Part shown: positions 45,400 to 55,974 of the stretch, in pieces | Numbering within the stretch: the first letter of the stretch is position 1 | How the letters are laid out: every line of letters starts with the position of its first letter | Source: Musa acuminata AAA Group | Lineage: Eukaryota; Streptophyta; Magnoliopsida; Zingiberales; Musaceae | Reading direction: 5' to 3' | DNA: 64,000 nt | Assembly (NCBI RefSeq): GCF_036884655.1 | Contig: NC_088345.1 | Location: 20,975,001-21,039,000, forward strand | Made by a program: the position numbers and the translations under genes | Notes under the pieces: model-generated | What the model saw: the letters and a program-made list of their open reading frames with translations, nothing else | Database searches by the model: none | Told to the model about the DNA's origin: nothing

Positions 45400-45703
45400 T
45401 CTAAGTGCAGTTTGCGTCTAAGCGCAGATTGCGTTTAAGCGCAGTTTTGCGTCTAAGCGCAATTTTGCGTCTAAGCGCAGTTTTGCGTCTAAACTCAGAT
45501 TTACGTCTAAATGCAGATTTACGTCTAAACGCAGATTTATGTCTAAACGCAGATTTACGTCTAAACGCAATTTTACGTCTAAACGCAGATTTACGTCTAA
45601 ACGCAGTTTTACGTCTAAACGCAGTTTTACGTCTAAACGCAGATTTACGTCTAAACGCAGTTTTACGTCTAGACGCAGATTTACGTCTAAACTTTGAAAC
45701 TCG
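45400..45703 (-). repeat. 18-bp tandem array in the 5' LTR of G
   Basis: The same units as at 37500-37785 with one extra copy. It lies downstream of the TATA box, so it is part of the transcribed leader. Confidence 0.9.
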
Positions 45704-46408
45704 TTTGTATACTCGCAGAAGGCAGTATGCAGTTGAAATCAAGATGTAAACGTGAACTGAAATCTAATGATTGAGCGAGGAAAGCCGATTTACGTCTGAA
45801 TGCAGTTTTACGTCTAAATGTTGAAACTCGTTCGTAAAATCGTAGAGGACAGATTGCAGTTATTAATAGGATTAAAATGTAAGCGTAAACTGCAAAGAAG
45901 CTCGTTCGTAAAAGCACGGAAAATAGTTCTGCAGAATCAAACGTAAACGTAAACTGTAATGTATGAAAATACGAATTTACGTCTGAATGCAGATTTGGAA
46001 GAACAGCACTTAGAACTTGTTCGTGAAAGCGCAGAGAGCAGTAGTGATGAGGGAGGTTTGCAGTAATGATAAAGTGCTCGAAAATAAACGCAAACCAGAG
46101 ATTTAGAGTGGTTCGGTCAGCCTTGACCTACTCCACTTTTGGCTTGCTCCACCGATGAGGTTGCCGACGTCAACTAGGTGTCTTCCTTCAATGGGCGAAG
46201 GCCAAACTTCCCTCTTACAGTTTCTCTCCTTTTGACAGGCTTAGGAGACAACCTTTACAGACCTTTCTCTCCTCACTTTACAATTGAAAACTTGAAGAAC
46301 AGAAGGAGGAGACTTAAAGGCTTTACAACACTTTTGAGCTCTTAGAATCACAGAAAAGATCAAGATTTCGGTATGGGTCTGTGTCTTTTCAGTGCTGAAT
46401 GGGTGGGG

Positions 46409-46416
46409 TATTTATA
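46409..46416 (-). promoter_or_regulatory. TATA box of the 5' LTR of element G
   Basis: Minus-strand TATAAATA in GGGGCCTATAAATACCCC, identical to the context in element A. This is the promoter expected to drive the genomic RNA of G. Confidence 0.78.
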
Positions 46417-47594
46417 GGCCCCAACCCAATTCAAAATTCGAGCTCAAAACGATCAAATCGATCAAATCCCAGAATTCTGGGATCAGGCGGTTGCACCTCT
46501 CGACTGGAGAGGTGGCACCGCCTGGCAGAGCTCGAAGACTGAGCTCTGCCGATTGCTTCTCTCTGCCAGAGCTCGAAGACTGAGCTCGATGGTTGCATCA
46601 CCTGGCAGAGCTCGAAGACTGAGCTTGGTGATTGCATCACCTGGCAGAGCTCGAAACTGAGCTCGGTGGTTGCATCACCTGGCAGAGCTCCAAGCTGAGC
46701 TCAGGCTGATCCACCTCTCTGCCAGAGCTCGAAGACTGAGCTCGGTGATTGCATCACCTGGCAGAGCTCGAGACTGAGCTCAGGCTGATGCACCTCTCTG
46801 CCAGAGCTCGAAGACTGAGCTCGGTGGTTGCATCGCCTGGCAGAGCTCGAAACTTGAGCTCTGGCGGTGCTACCTCTTGGCAGAGGAGGTTGCACCGCCC
46901 AGTCTAGCTCGAAGACTGAGCTCTGGGCGGTTGCACCTCTCGGCTGGGGCGGTTGCACCTCCCAGCCTCGCAGCCCTGGCGGTTGCACCTCCTGGCTGGG
47001 GCGGTTGCACCTCCCAACCCCACAGCCCAGGCGGTTGCACCTCCTGGCTGGGGCGGTTGCACCTCCTGGTGCAATCAGGGTCCGAATGGTTCACTCCATT
47101 CGGCCCACTTTGAATCTTTTCAGGGGCCCAATTGCCCCAAGATTAAGCTAATAGGATCACCTCCCATTTTCATGCTTAATCATCATGCTAACTACGATTA
47201 ACTCTAAGACAACTTCTGCAGCTTTACTCCGATGCGTCAATCGCTTCTTCCGGCGAGTTTCCTGCCAACTTCCGTCGATCAACCGATAACCCTCGGTGAT
47301 CCTTCTGCGGACATCCGGCATACTCCTGGACTTTGCGACGATCCACTTGGCGAGTTCCGACGAGCTTCGCTTGGCAAGCTTCTGGACTTCTCGGATCTGT
47401 TCTCTCTGAACCTCCGACGACCGTCCGAACTTCCGTCGAACTCTCGAACTCCCAACGTGATCATGATCTTGACTCCGGCGCAACACCTGCTGCTTGTCTT
47501 ACTCTCATCGTAGTTAATCCTGCACACTTATCTCAACACATAGATTAGATAACAAATGACAATTGACTTCATCATCAAAATCCGAGATTCAACA

Positions 47595-48580
47595 AGACTC
47601 AGTATGGACTGATATCTCCATGGACTTCATTAAAGGGCTACCATCTTCCAAAGGTAAAAGCACGATTCTCGTGGTGGTTGATCGACTTACGAAATATGCT
47701 CATTTTTGTGATGTGAGAAATCCCTACACTACTGCTAGTATTGCCCAGATTTTCATAGAAAATATTGTTAAACTGCATGGGATGCCAAGGTCCATCGTAA
47801 GTGATCGTGACAGGATCTTCACTAGTAAATTTTGGACCGAGTTATTTCAGTTACAAGGCACCAAACTCAAGATGAGCACAGTGTATCATCCACAAACTGA
47901 TGGCCAAACAGAGGTGGTAAATAGGTGCTTAGAGACGTACCTCCAGTGTTTCGCTAGTGACCAACCAAAAGAGTGGGCGAAATGGCTTCCCTGGGCCGAA
48001 TGGTGGTATAATACTATATATCATTCATCTACAAAATGTGCCCCTTATGAAGCATTGTATGGTCGACCAGCCCTTGTGATTCCAAAGTATGTAATTGGCT
48101 CGGCCAAGGTAGATCAGGTTAACCAAGAATTGATTGATAGGGACAAACTCTTACAACTGTTAAAAGATAATCTCTCTACCGCTCAAGCCAGAATGAAGCA
48201 GCAAGCCGACACACGACGAAGTGAAAGAGAATTTTCAGTGGAAGATAATCTTATTGGAGCCGTGACGTATAGACTTAAATTACCTAAGGATGCCAAAAAT
48301 TCACCCTGTCTTCCACGTATCATGCCTAAAGCCCAAGTTGGGAGAACACGAGTCACCCTAGATCCAACTGCCCAACACAACTGAGGATGGAGTTATTCAA
48401 GCCCAACCACAAGCCATCCTCGATCGCAGGATCGTGATGCGTCGCTAACATCCCTCTACTGAAGTACTAGTGCATTAGAATAATCTACCACTTGAAGACG
48501 CCACATGGGAACCATATGAGGAGCTGAAGACCCGGTTCCCTGAGTTCATGGAATCTCAGCCTTGAGGACAAGGCTGATTT
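47595..48580 (+). pseudogene. pol: Chromovirus 2 pol, second part: integrase core and chromodomain
   Basis: It resumes after element G with SVWTDISMDFIKGLP. The integrase catalytic region (VVVDRLTKYAHF; D in IVSDRDRIF; YHPQTDGQTEVVNR) is well kept to about 48240. An internal deletion then joins FSVEDN to IGAVTYRLKLP. A frameshift near 48365 leads to the chromodomain remnant (LEDATWEPYEELKTRFPEF), which contains stops. Chromodomains in this position direct integration to heterochromatin in chromoviruses. The end runs into the polypurine tract GAAGAGGGCGGGTC. Confidence 0.87.
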
Positions 48581-48594
48581 GAAGAGGGCGGGTC

Positions 48595-48977
48595 TGTTAG
48601 GACTCTAGCTAGGAGAGTCCTAATAGAGAGGGACATTGTTAGGACTCTAGCTAGGAGAGTCCTAATTGAGAAGGACATTCATGTTGGAGGTTTTTTCTTA
48701 TAAAAGAATTAGGAGTTGTAAGGGAATATGAGTCTTGAGTAGGAGTCCTATTAGGAGTTGGTTAAAAGTAAGAGTCTTAAGTAGGAGTCCTATTATGAGT
48801 TAGGGTTTAGAAGCCCTATAAATAGCCATGTATTCCTTCTCTTTTCTTAAGCAATAGATGAATCTTTTCTGCAGCCTTTGAGCAGCAACTTGGAGGGAGG
48901 AACCCCTATAGAGTTCTAAGGAGGCCGATCCCCTAAAAAGATCAACCCCAAGTTTAGAATCTGTAAGGGTTCTAACA
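48595..48977 (+). repeat. 3' LTR of chromovirus 2
   Basis: 383 bp, the same length as the 5' LTR, with the same tandem duplication of the first 40 or so bases (48595 and 48637). It differs from the 5' copy at few positions and ends TCTAACA. Confidence 0.9.
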
Positions 48978-49630
48978 GTAGCACCCAAACACAGTCTTCT
49001 AAGCAGTGGTACTATCCAGTGTCAGTACTGTAGGTGATGGTACCACCCAGCATAAGCGGTGGTACCACTAGGACCTAGGAAACCCAGGATGAGACCTTTT
49101 TAGGCTTCAAGTTTGAATCAACTTGAAGCCTATAAATACCCCTCTCATACCTGGTTAAACTACATAAGTATTGAGAGTGAAAAAAAAAAAAAATACTACT
49201 ATAATCTTATGTGAACTCCTCTCCTTCTTCTAAATGTTAGAATAGTTTGAGAGAGGAGTAAGTGGGGGTGTAAGGGTTATCTCCTAAACCCGGTAAAAGG
49301 AGAAAGAGCTATGAAAGGAGATTGATCTTTACCTATTAAAGGAATATCGATAATGGATGCCAGTGGACTTGACGGAAGAGGAATCGGTAGATTGGATGTA
49401 AGTCACAACGACAGAACCACTATAAAAATCTGATTTGCTTTTCTTTTCTGCAATTTACCTTATTGCAAACCTCCTTACTTGCTTTACTTTCTCATTACAC
49501 TCTTACGAATGTTTTGAAGTTTAATATCTTTCCGAGATCGATTTTATCGTACGAAACGAAATTTTTAAAACTAATATTTTTATCCGCTGGACTAATTCAC
49601 CCCCCTCTTAGTACCGACTCATTCCTAACA
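48978..49630 (+). repeat. 3' LTR of element E, part 2
   Basis: It resumes with U3 palindromic motifs, then a TATA box (CTATAAATACCCC near 49130), and the terminus AATTCACCCCCCTCTTAG ending CATTCCTAACA. The two parts together give about 1570 bp. Confidence 0.83.
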
Positions 49631-50534
49631 TATTTTAGGTACTCATTTAACTTTGGATTCCTCATGATTAGATTTACCTATCTTGTCTATTGATATTAAG
49701 TCATTTATGGTTCTTTTAGGAACCCAAACTAATTTATGTGAGTTATACTTTTTTAAATAAATATTTATAAGCAAAATGACCACGTATATCGTAAAATTAC
49801 ATTTAAACTTAGGGGTAACATGTAATATGGATCCTTTAACAAAAGTAGTTGGCTTTTGTTGAGTATTACTCACAAAGCCGACTCCCTCCTTTCTACGAAT
49901 ATAATATTTATTAGCAAGAATCATATTTAACGATTTGCTACCAATTTTAATTTTTTCTAATATTTATTGTAGAACCACATTTTCTTTTTTGACTAAGTCT
50001 AACTCTTCACAAGAGGTTAATATACAATTATCATGTTTATTTTTTAATTTTTAAATTAATTAGAGAGAGAAGCATAATCAGTTTTTAGTAATTTATATTT
50101 TTTACTAACTATTTTAAGTTCATCATACAAATTTTGAAACACATCAAGTAATTCATTATATGGTAAAAAAGATTCGTTTGAGTCACTTACCTCATCTTTG
50201 AGAGCCATTAAGGCATAGTTTGTCACCTCGCCTTCATTGGTTTGTTCTTCATCTTCCGATGCATTTGATTCATCCTAAGTCGCCTTGAATACTTTTTTCT
50301 TCTTTTGTGTGAGCATCTTCTTCTTAAGTTGTGGGTATTTACTTTTGAAGTGCCCCAGTCTTTTGTATTCATAGCAAGTTATCGTGTCCTTTTTAACTTC
50401 ATTTTTTTTCTTAGTTTCTTATTTTATGAATTTTCTTATGAGGAGTTAAAAGTCATCATCATCACTTGAGCTTTCACTTGAGTGATTTTTTTTTTGTCCT
50501 AAGTGTCAAATCCTTCATATTCTTTGGAAGGTTG
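49631..50534 (-). pseudogene. gag: Sirevirus gag fragment, possibly the lost 5' half of element C
   Basis: On the minus strand it reads the LPKNRKD-like region, a first knuckle that is partly kept, the coiled-coil region, and PTTFVKGSILHV with KLVWVPK near the C-terminus (49924-49643). It starts at the Gag residue just before the gag stop of element G. Element C stops in protease at 19579, so about 130 bp would be missing if the two are halves of one element. Many stops are present. It is cut at 50534 by unrelated DNA. The assignment to element C is inference from order, strand and degree of decay. Confidence 0.75.
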
Positions 50535-52350
50535 TGTCACACTCCCCAAATCGATAATATTATAATTCAACAATTCATTCCATGATCCAAACACATATTT
50601 GAGGATACTGAGAAAGTATTCAAGTCATTCACATTCATAATTCCATAATTCATAAAACCTATGTAGTTTAAAATCATATATCACATCACTCGATGAATCA
50701 TAAAATCTGAAGCCAACTCACCAAGTTTCTTTAAACTTTTACAAAACTCATAAGTTCATATTTACCATCAACATTTCATCAGACACCTATGTACTTATAC
50801 AACAAAAATATATCATCCACTAAAGGTTTGCCCCAAAATCTTCTGACTTTCCACAACCTCAACCCAATTTAAAAATTTTAGCGAGCGATAAGCTATCTTG
50901 AAAATTTTATATAGCAACGGGATGAGCATATAGAGCTCAGCAAGCAACTAACATATCTATAGTAAAAGAGGATAGTTTCAAATAAATAAAGTATCAAATA
51001 AAAGGAAGGGATACAAGAGTTCATAGATAGCCACTCAATGAATATAGAATTACAATGTCATTTCATTCGAAGTATGTTTTATTCATAATAAGGGAGTAAA
51101 CACTAATTGGAGTATATCTATGATGTGAGGCACATTATAGGGCATATCAATGGCAGATTAAATATTTCAGAACATATCAATGGCATATGAAATGCTTCGG
51201 AACATATCAATGGCATATAAAGCATATCAATTGCTTATGAAATGTTTCAGAGCACATCAATAGCATATGAAATATTTCAGAGCATATCAATGGCAGATGA
51301 AATATTTTGAAGTATATCAATGTTGAATAACACATTTCGAAACATATTAATGGCGTATAAAATGCTTCGGAAGATATCAATGGCATATGAAGCATTTTGG
51401 AGCATATTAATAGCATATGAAATGTTTCGAAGCATATCAATGGCATATGAAATATTTCGGAGCATATCAATGGCGGATGAAATATTTTGGAGCATATGAA
51501 TGGCATATGAAATGTTTTGAAAGATATCAATGGCAAATAAAATATTTCATAGCATATCAAGGGCATATAAAATATTTCGGAGCATATCAACGACATATGA
51601 AACATTTTGGAGCATATCAATAGTGTATGAAATGTTTCAGAGTATATCAATAGCATATGAAATATTTTGAAGTATATCAATGGCATAGGAAGCATTTCGG
51701 AGTATATCATTGGCATAGGATGCTTTTAGGAGCATATCAAAGAATAAGTACGAAATAGAAGCTCAAACGTCACATTTGACATTGCATACATTTCATTCTT
51801 ATCTAAAGCACATATAGAAGCACATAATCAAAGCTCTTGATATCATATTAAATACATAGATGGTGAAGTGGGATCATAATATAATATGGTTCATCCATTT
51901 CTGAATGACCACTAAACATAAGTCTCCCACTTTTGGGAACTCCATCCACCCATGTCAGAGTGAAGTTATAGAGGGCCGATAAAGCATCACAAGCTTTAAG
52001 CATAACTCTCTTTACCATTTCTAGTAAAGATTCATAGTTATCTCACAAACACTATAGTATAAAAGGGTATTGTGGACAATAAAATTGGGATATATTAGAA
52101 ACACATGCAGAACAACGGAATGCATATGCCTATACATAACATTGCGATACAAATATAAAGTTTATATAATAGATTCAGGTATACAAATAATTGAAGGAAA
52201 AAAGTATACAGGATTTCAAAGCAATAATGTAAAGCACAACTGAAGTAAGGATTTTAGCATAAATCATTTCCAAAGTGATGAAACAAGAATAGATGAAATC
52301 AACCAAAGCTCGATTCTGACAGAATTTGAGAGGCACATTGCATGAATTAT
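50535..52350. other. Unclassified AT-rich intergenic DNA with a minisatellite
   Basis: It begins TGTCACACTCCCC, a sequence that could be an element terminus. No coding frame, LTR pair or primer site was found. It contains the 30-bp minisatellite described separately, and otherwise nothing recognised. Confidence 0.45.
51139..51735. repeat. Minisatellite with a 30-bp unit, about 20 copies
   Basis: Units of the type GAGCATATCAATGGCATATG plus AAATATTTCG are repeated with moderate divergence. Because 30 is a multiple of three, both strands carry long repetitive open frames (for instance 169 codons on the minus strand at 51207-51716) that are not genes. Confidence 0.9.
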
Positions 52351-52788
52351 TTAGATAAACAATTATACTCCAAATTATCTTGGTTATACCCAAAACTAAC
52401 TCAATTTGACCTAAAATAGCTCGATCTAGACACAATCGATTACAAGAGTGAATCTTATGTTATTCGGCACGTCATTAGTTCATTTGGCGCTTCGTCTAAT
52501 CCTTCGACGTATTGCCCAATCGGCATGTTGACCTCTTGTAATTTCTAATATCTTTGGTGTAATATTCGATCCTTTAGCTCGATGCCCAAACTCATGACAT
52601 GAAATCCTTCCGGCACATCGACCATTCCTCCGACCCGATGTTCAATCTTCTAACATGTTCTACTCCGCCCAATGTCTGATTCTTCCTGCTTTAATTAAAT
52701 TATCTTTCCTTGATTGAGGTTAGTCTTGCATCACTCAAACGTACATTAGATCATAACTTCATCAATTGATTTCATCATCAAGATTCAA
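52350..52788 (-). repeat. Decayed Sirevirus 3' LTR end
   Basis: The segment around 52470-52788 matches the U3 of element D (25865-26216): CGGCACGTCATTAGTTC, GCCCAATCGGCATGTTGACC and the end ATCAAGATTCAACA. The left limit is uncertain because similarity fades; 52350 is an estimate. Confidence 0.65.
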
Positions 52789-53150
52789 CATCCTCCTCTA
52801 AGAGATCCTTGGGTGTTTTGATTAAGCATAAATTTTATAATGTGATCCGGATTTGATGTTAATTTTAGGAACTAAATCAAGATTATTTATTTTTTGGATT
52901 AATGTAAAATTAGCATGGCTAAATCTATCATACCAAATAACCATATTCAAAATTTAACACCAAAGAAAAAAATTATTAATAAAAATAGGGATTATATTTA
53001 AATTGAAAACTCCCACAAATGCAAATCCTTTTCCAATAAAGACATGTCCTTTAGAAATAACAACTATATTTTATTTAAGTACAATATTATATCCTCATTA
53101 GATAAGTAGGGAGTCACTAATCAAGTTTCATGTTTGGTATGTGTTAAATA
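52789..53150 (-). other. Possible decayed Sirevirus interior
   Basis: It follows the LTR end and contains a segment (TTAGCATGGCTAAATCTATC near 52910) resembling the pre-integrase RLGHA region of element G near 43190. No frame survives. This is a weak call from short similarity. Confidence 0.35.
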
Positions 53151-53179
53151 TCACGAAGAATAAATATTTTTTCAGAATT

Positions 53180-53990
53180 AAACTCCAGATTGACATGATT
53201 ATCCTAAAATCCTTAAAAAAAATAGAAAGATAATATTCATCATCTTAGAACAAGTCTTAGTGGTTAAAATTTTGATACTTCATTTAGTCAAAGTTAGCCC
53301 AATCATACTCGAAATTGAATAAGTTACACTCAATCACGATATATCTAAAAAAATCCTATATTTTGATAATTAAATATCATAAAATCTTTTAAAAAATAAT
53401 ATTAATCATCTTAGAATCTTGATGAAAGTTTGAATTGGTTTAGTTAAAGTTGATACAGTTATACTTGAAGCTGAATTAAGTTACACATTATCGTAGAACT
53501 TATCCAAAATATTTTTTTTTAATAATTAAAATATTATAAAATTTTATAAAATAGAAAAAAAAATAGCAAGAATCATCTTATAATCATGGATAGTTAATTT
53601 AGTCAAATATTGAGTTGGTTTAGTTGCAACTGATCTAGTTACACTAAAAATTAAACTAAGTTATAGAACCTATCCAAGAAATCTCATATTTTAATAAAAT
53701 CCTATAAAAATATAAAAAATAGTTCTTATCATCTTAGAATCATGACTAGGTTGTTTGGTGAAAGTTTAAGAAAGTTTTTTAAAATTGACCCAATTATACT
53801 CCAATTGAACTTAATTATACTCGATCATAGAATCAATTTTAAAATTAGTAATATTATTTTATTTTTAGAGAATTTACGATATTTAATTATCAAAACTTTT
53901 AGAATTATTCTAGAATATGATTCTAATAAGAATTGTACTAATTTTTATTTTATGATAAATTTAGGATAATTTTATATAAAAATTAATATA
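53180..53990. repeat. Degenerate tandem repeat, period about 165 bp
   Basis: The anchor CATCTTAGAA recurs at 53241, 53407, 53574 and 53730, giving spacings of 166, 167 and 156. Each is followed by a similar stretch (TTTAGTCAAAGTTG, then a GAATAAGTTACA-like block). Divergence is high. No coding potential is seen. Confidence 0.6.
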
Positions 53991-54054
53991 TTTTTTATTA
54001 GGTTCAAGCATATTTAAAGTGTAACTTGAATATAACAATGACTTTCTAGGTAAA

Positions 54055-54335
54055 TTATGAGGAGTAGAGAGGGAGGGAATAACGGAGGAGTAAGAGAAGA
54101 GAGAGTGTGTGTGAAGGAGAAGGAAAAGGAGGGACAGGGAAAGGAGGTGGCTAAGGTAAAGAAAGAGATGGAGTCGGAGGAGGCCGGGGTGAGGGAGAAG
54201 AGGCGGCTAAGTGAGAGGAGAAGGCGATGGAGGTGGAGAAGAAGATAAAAGTGAGAGGAGGAGAAAGCAAAGGTAGAGGAAGTGAGGGGAAGGGAGAGGA
54301 GGAGGTGAAGGCAGATGGGAGATAAAAGTGAGAGG
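54055..54335 (+). repeat. Purine-rich low-complexity tract
   Basis: The plus strand is almost entirely A and G (GGAGTAGAGAGGGAGGGAAT and similar) for about 280 bp. The long minus-strand frame across it (Ser/Leu/Phe/Pro-rich) is a composition effect. It lies at the border between transposon-rich and genic DNA. Confidence 0.7.
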
Positions 54336-54845
54336 AGGTTTGATCTGAACCGTTTCGTTGGCTTAAATCCATTCAAAATACTTTAAAAATGATAATAAAA
54401 TTAGTATTTATGAAAAGAATGGATATCATCCGATAAAAACAAATAGAGGGAAGAGTGTCATCCGATAAAAAATCAATAGTAAGAATAAATTATTTTTCTT
54501 GTTTTTATCATTTAAAACTCTAAACAGTTCACAAACATAAACAGGAGTGCTCCCGGTGAATTTCTCACAAAAGTCAGCTCTTTTTTCCAGAAATAATAAA
54601 AAGAGAGCGAGAAGGCTGCAAAGCATAGATGAAATGGTAAAACACTGTTACAATGCACATTTCGGCAGCCATCCGTTTAAACAAAATAATCCATCGCAAC
54701 AGAGCAAACTCGTGGTTTATGTTAGAAGAAATGGATCTCTTTTGTATTTCAATGAGATGCTTTCTTTTGCTCTCTTTTTCCTTTTTAGTTTACTTTTATG
54801 TACATCAAGCATCTAAATCCAACTACACCTGTAAGAAGTCCTACG
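54336..54845. other. Intergenic DNA and likely 3' UTR of the small membrane protein gene
   Basis: No open frame or repeat that can be named is seen. The part nearest 54845 probably includes the 3' UTR of the minus-strand gene ending at 54846. Confidence 0.4.
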
Positions 54846-55247
54846 TCAATCCGCGATTCCCCAGAAGCTGCCAAACCAAAACAGCCCTTCTCGAGCTATT
54901 AACTCCTCCCACACCATCTCAGCTTCCATCCAGGAGTTCCCTTCACCCTTCATCAGCACCTTCTCAGCTTCCAAACATGAGGAGCTCCTGTCACAAGGAC
55001 GGAAGTCGCAACACGGAGCTCCAAATTTAGCCTTTTCGGCATCCAACACCGTCTCGTTGGTCCTGTCATCCTTCTTCGATCTTTTCTGCAGTTTTCTCAG
55101 CACAATTCTCTTTGATTTCACAGCCAATTTGTGTGGCAATCTGATAAAGAGAAAAACTGTGATCTGGAGAAGAAAACAAGGGCAGCAACAACATACCACG
55201 ACGCAGTCGACGGCAAACATGCCGCAGTCCTCCATGGCACCCGACAT
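54846..55247 (-). CDS. Small Cys-rich membrane protein, plant family of unknown function
   Basis: This single-exon frame has 133 codons plus stop. The N-terminus reads MEDCGMFAVDC after a short MSGA leader, followed by VVVCCCCPCFLLQITVFLFI, a Cys-rich hydrophobic segment (about residues 14-37) that should span a membrane or be lipid-modified. A basic stretch (KSKRIVLRKLQKRSKK) then suggests a cytosolic C-terminus. Later residues include PCCDFRPCDRSSSCLEAE. I recognise this layout from short uncharacterised plant proteins but cannot give a function. The chosen Met is the first in frame. A TATA box about 175 bases upstream and a GA/CT-rich leader (55259-55290) fit a normal plant promoter. The codon use and higher GC contrast with the transposons to the left. 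Confidence 0.75.
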   Translation of the reverse strand: MSGAMEDCGMFAVDCVVVCCCCPCFLLQITVFLFIRLPHKLAVKSKRIVLRKLQKRSKKDDRTNETVLDAEKAKFGAPCCDFRPCDRSSSCLEAEKVLMKGEGNSWMEAEMVWEELIAREGLFWFGSFWGIAD

Positions 55248-55420
55248 TGTATTCTGCTTTGGGGGGAGAGAGAGAGAGTGAGAGAGAGCGAAACAGTAGG
55301 GACTCGACGAGAAGACATTGCTTAAAAGAATGGGGGTGAAGATGAAAGAAGCAACAAAACTTGGCTAGGCAGAAGAAGGCTTGGCTTGCTACTGAAGTCA
55401 CTTGGAGAGGGTCGCACGGC

Positions 55421-55428
55421 ATTTTATA
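55421..55428 (-). promoter_or_regulatory. Candidate TATA box for the small membrane protein gene
   Basis: Minus-strand TATAAAAT in the context CCAATATAAAATGCC, about 175 bp upstream of the ATG at 55247. The pyrimidine-rich leader between them is typical of plant 5' UTRs. Confidence 0.5.
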
Positions 55429-55429
55429 T

Positions 55430-55858
55430 TGGATACTGCTCTTTATTATTAATACTTGGTTGTCCGAAGGAAGACGTAATCTCGACAGCAACAGCTAAAA
55501 TAAAATAAGACGTAATGAAAATTATAATTGCGCTGGAGATTCGAGAGGGCAGTTTACAGCAATGAACCGATCATAGGGCTGCTCAGATATCGTAAGGTGG
55601 ATTTCTTTGATCTTTTATGATAACGTCTGTGTTTTTAAATTTTAATCCAAAGATAAGTTAAATGCGTTGACATTTTGGGTGGGTTTAACATTAAAAAAAA
55701 TCAAGGAATCGATGGTGAATTAGAAGAGTACGAATATTATTCTCTATGTATAACTTTTTATATTTTAAAAAGTTACATTATAAAATAAATGAATAAGATC
55801 AGAAAACCTTGTAAAATATTTAAATATTTCATGAAATTAAATTAAATTCAATTATTGA
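55430..55858. other. Intergenic DNA, nothing recognised
   Basis: AT-rich spacer between two minus-strand genes. No gene, repeat array or element terminus was identified. Confidence 0.4.
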
Positions 55859-55974
55859 CTATGTAACTCCGACGTAGTCAATTAAATTATTTACAAAGCC
55901 AAATGAAACGAAAATACAAGATTGTTTAGTAGATGAGTTAAGAACATGACCAGTACTAGAACAATCGAGTGATG

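Larger units (their letters stand above)
37373..47594 (-). mobile_element. Element G: complete autonomous Sirevirus, 10,222 bp
   Basis: On the minus strand it reads 5' LTR (47594-45273), primer-binding site, gag (527 aa), pol (995 aa after the first Met), about 0.9 kb of non-coding DNA, polypurine tract and 3' LTR (39677-37373). The target duplication AGACT is perfect (37368-37372 and 47595-47599). The two LTRs differ by one 18-bp repeat unit and a small number of point changes, about 1 % by eye, so the insertion is young. All catalytic residues of integrase, reverse transcriptase and RNase H are present. It interrupts the integrase of chromovirus 2. Confidence 0.95.
45273..47594 (-). repeat. 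5' LTR of element G
   Basis: 2322 bp. It holds the 18-bp array (45400-45703), the TATA box (46416-46409) and the U3 palindromic cluster (46480-47075). It differs from the 3' LTR by one repeat unit and scattered substitutions. Confidence 0.93.
33185..48977 (+). mobile_element. Chromovirus 2 (Ty3-gypsy), split by element G
   Basis: LTRs of 383 bp lie at 33185-33567 and 48595-48977; a primer-binding site is at 33570-33581 and a polypurine tract at 48581-48594. The flanks GTACC (33180-33184) and GTAGC (48978-48982) look like a target duplication with one mismatch. Gag-pol covers 34119-37372 and 47595-48580. Removing element G restores the integrase reading frame across the AGACT duplication. It is better preserved than chromovirus 1 but still has stops, a frameshift and a deletion. 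Confidence 0.9.
29881..49630 (+). mobile_element. Element E: gag-only Sirevirus, 5' truncated, interrupted by chromovirus 2
   Basis: It holds a gag C-terminal fragment (to 30362), about 1.9 kb of non-coding DNA with polypurine tracts, and a 3' LTR in two parts (32268-33184 and 48978-49630) separated by chromovirus 2 with element G inside it. The 5' LTR, primer site and gag start are missing. Element E meets the truncated element D back to back near 29880. The own sequence of E adds up to about 3.96 kb. Confidence 0.8.

Noticed and set aside
51207..51716. 169-codon frame in the minisatellite
   Set aside because: It is a 10-residue repeat produced by a 30-bp tandem unit, with no start context or homology.
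54014..54376. 120-codon Ser/Leu/Phe-rich frame
   Set aside because: It is the reverse strand of a purine-rich low-complexity tract.
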